Shown: one piece after another, positions 61,521 through 64,000 of the stretch
Layout: each line of letters begins with the position of its first letter
Position numbering within the stretch: position 1 is the stretch's first letter
Assembly (NCBI RefSeq): GCF_040436345.1
Contig: NC_133221.1
Location: 17,667,165-17,731,164 of the forward strand
DNA: 64,000 nt
Reading direction: 5' to 3'
Source: Pagrus major
Taxonomy: Eukaryota; Chordata; Actinopteri; Spariformes; Sparidae
The notes under the pieces: model-generated
The model's database searches: none
What the model was told of the DNA's origin: nothing
What the model saw: the letters and a program-made list of their open reading frames with translations, nothing else
Translations under genes and position numbers: made by a program

Positions 61521-64000
61521 AAGGTGGCAGGGTCCGCCACATATAAACTAAGTAAAACAGTTCTTACAGTCTGGTTTCTTGGCTATAGTGAATAAACACA
61601 CTTGACCAACCAGGTTGATAAAGGCAAATTCCTTGATCCTTATTTTAGGCCTCTCCCTGTCATTCTTTTATCGTCTACACTCATACAGGTGTGTTTTGAG
61701 CTCTCTAGCACTCACTGCAGCTGCTGGCAGTTTTACCAGCTTGGATGATTTTTTTGGCAGCACCTCCGCCCAACTTCTCCTTCGTTCCTCTCATTCTCAT
61801 GCCTCTCTGAAAGACCATGTTTAGTATTTTTCATCTGCCTTTCTAAGATAAATGCTAATCCGAAAGGTTGAGTCAAACCACGAGACATTAAAACATGTGC
61901 TTTTATTATTGGCCATTACTCTCTCCTGGCTCGCTCCTGATCATATCCAGAGCTCACTCGTTCTCTCTCTGACACTCTGTTCACCCAGTGTAATCCAAGA
62001 TCCGATGGGTAATTTCCACTTCATATGAACGTGCCTTCTTTTCTCTTGTTGATCAGCTCTTCTGCTCTACGCACTGCATTGCAGGTGATTGCAATCAATC
62101 AACCTGCCTGTGATCAGGCTCAGCCGAGCACAGCTGCATCCAGTCAGCCAGCTCTGCTCTCTGTTAATGGGGCTCTTTTCCCCCACACAGCTATGGCTTA
62201 GCTACATTAAACGACGTCAGCGGTCAGCTATTCTCTACTACTAAGCCCTGGCTGTGTGTGTTTTGGGCTCTCGGTGTGTCCTCTTACCGTCCTCCTCAGT
62301 GTCTTCCTCTGCAGTGATAGCTCTAATCAGAGAAGAATTATGAACACGTAGTTAGTGCTGATGTTTCTTTGGCAGAAATGGATGCAGCAAGGAGGTCAAG
62401 AAGGATGGCATGCAGGGGGATGAAGGGGAGAGAGTGCAGAGGATAAGGGGGTGACGGGCTAATTGAGGGTGGGGGAGGACGGTGAGGTTTTGGTTTGGAG
62501 TGAGAGGAAGAGCAATTTGATATGTAGCTGTTATAGTTTGATAACCGGGGAGTTTACTGGGCTGTTTGCTGTTCACACACTTCATCGCCACCTTATCTTT
62601 CAAAGTGAAAGCAGCCAATAAAGCGTCTGACGCCTGCCTGCCTCTTTATCAGGAGCTGCACACTGTTATTTCTTACAAGGCAGGTTTTAACACGATAATG
62701 ATACCACCTAGTGACATCATAAAGATGCTTATCATCGCAGCTCTGCTTAAAGGTGCCATACGCTGCTTATTATCAGGTTCATACTATTCTTTTCTGTGTC
62801 TCTCAGAAAATGTTTACATACTTTAATGTTAGAAAGTATATTTTTCTTGTCTCTTTAAGGCCCTCCTCCTGAAAAGCCCAGTCTGCTGGTACCACCAACC
62901 TTATTTCTGCATCAGCTCTATCAGGGTGTTTGCAATCACAGCTGCACTGAGGGCTAGGCTTGCCACAGTAATCGGTGTAACTGGTGTAACATGATGATTA
63001 GGCATACACCTGTACTTGCCCACCACCCCCGCCTTTGTTTTGCTTCTTTCTTATCAACATTAGGCGGACGACGGACCAAGACCTGCTTTATAATCAGAAA
63101 AGATAGGAAAGTTCACTTTCTACAGTCTTTAAAGTGAAGTGATGTCCTTCAAAATGGTCTTATTTTTCCATTTTCTGATCCGTTTGCTCCACTATATTCA
63201 AGGACTGATCGCTAGTCTGCCTGCAGAGCATGCACCCCTCCAACTGCTGGGGTTGCACTACCTTGGTAAGGTCAATCTTAAGAGCATGTTCGGGACAACG
63301 TGGTGCTTGATCCATGCAGTTACACAACAGTCTGTCTGACTTGACAAACTTGGCCACCCTGATACTGCTCTAAGCCCTACATAGTTACAGGGGGCTCCCA
63401 CTCTGAGCTCATAGTCAAAATCTATTTGTGCAGAAACGCACGTGCTTGTTTTATGTGACTCCGGCACTTATCTTGTGCCTCGTAAAATAAATTTGTATGT
63501 CCAATGTGCTTTCTGCTTTATCCACTGGGGAGGAAACCTGAGGCTCCAGGCATAGCTGTGTGTTTGTGTATGTGCATATTTGCCCTGCAAACTGTATGTC
63601 TTATATATGTGTGCACATCTGTATATGCTTTTACTGGAGGCATGTTCTTAGCTCCAGGCGGAGAAACTGATCCCACCTGTACTACACCAACAATCCCCTC
63701 TACATGGCCCTGCCCTGGTATTCCGGCCTGTGGTTAAATGTTGCATGAGGATCAGGGGGGTCAGCATGCATATGGGGTGCCTTATTGCATTGTGTGTCTA
63801 AATGGGAACCTGTCTGTCTTGCTCACTTTTCTTTAACCACCTTACACAATTTTTCCCCCTCTCCCCGGCACTGAAAGACTCTTGGCAAAGCGAGAGCGAA
63901 GAGAGCCTGAGCTATTTCTGTTTGGTTTTATATTTATGATAAATTAGTGGTTGTGTTTCTGGCCGGGTCTTCTGAGAATGTTGATATGCGGTCTCTCATC

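Larger units (their letters stand above)
58436..64000. other. idh3g 3'UTR and downstream intergenic sequence
   Basis: After the 3'UTR I see the repeat copy at 59868-60330, a GGTTGGTTCACTCAAATAAA-type transposon end near 60920-60940, and the copy at 61349. The longest open frame (60374-60871) shows no domain or family signature. No gene can be supported in 60.4-64.0 kb. Confidence 0.55.

Overview
This window is vertebrate, and almost certainly from a teleost fish (probably a percomorph). Three intron-rich protein-coding genes can be assembled exon by exon with consistent GT-AG junctions and reading phases. The introns carry fish-type repeats: hAT-like MITEs, an L2/Maui-like LINE relic, a Rex/Maui-like 3' tail, and microsatellites. 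There is no sign of operons, CRISPR, or rRNA/tRNA genes.

Layout. (1) About 1,200-41,300, minus strand: wnk3, a WNK-family ('with no lysine') kinase. A non-coding first exon lies in a GC-rich block at about 40.7-41.3 kb. The coding sequence runs from the ATG at 30,157 down to about 1,210, and the last coding exons probably lie beyond the left edge. I place 23 coding exons, giving at least 3,141 residues. That is far longer than the roughly 1,800 residues I recall for human WNK3. Most of the excess is in two giant glutamine-rich exons (10,841-14,161 and 5,914-8,054). (2) 44,691 to about 51,400, minus strand: fam3a, a secreted FAM3-family protein, 230 residues from nine coding exons plus a 5'UTR exon. 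(3) 51,759-58,435, plus strand: idh3g, the gamma regulatory subunit of mitochondrial NAD-dependent isocitrate dehydrogenase, 392 residues from twelve exons. (4) 58,436-64,000: idh3g 3'UTR, then intergenic sequence with repeats and no gene I can recognise.

How the genes relate. fam3a and idh3g are head to head, with about 0.35-0.5 kb between first exons. That gap holds an ETS-like motif, a TCACGTGA E-box, and a YY1-like motif over the idh3g start codon, so a shared promoter for two genes linked to energy metabolism is likely. wnk3 lies downstream of fam3a on the same strand, separated by a CpG-rich promoter block and two CTCF-like motifs in convergent orientation. From memory, all three orthologues are X-linked in human (WNK3 at Xp11, FAM3A and IDH3G at Xq28), which fits an ancient linkage group.

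Most interesting points: the extreme Q-rich enlargement of wnk3 around otherwise conserved kinase, autoinhibitory, SPAK/OSR1-docking and coiled-coil modules; a roughly 1.6-kb terminal-inverted-repeat element in a fam3a intron carrying a broken coding relic of an uncharacterised transposon-associated family; and a pair of related, structured repeats in idh3g intron 6 and downstream of idh3g.
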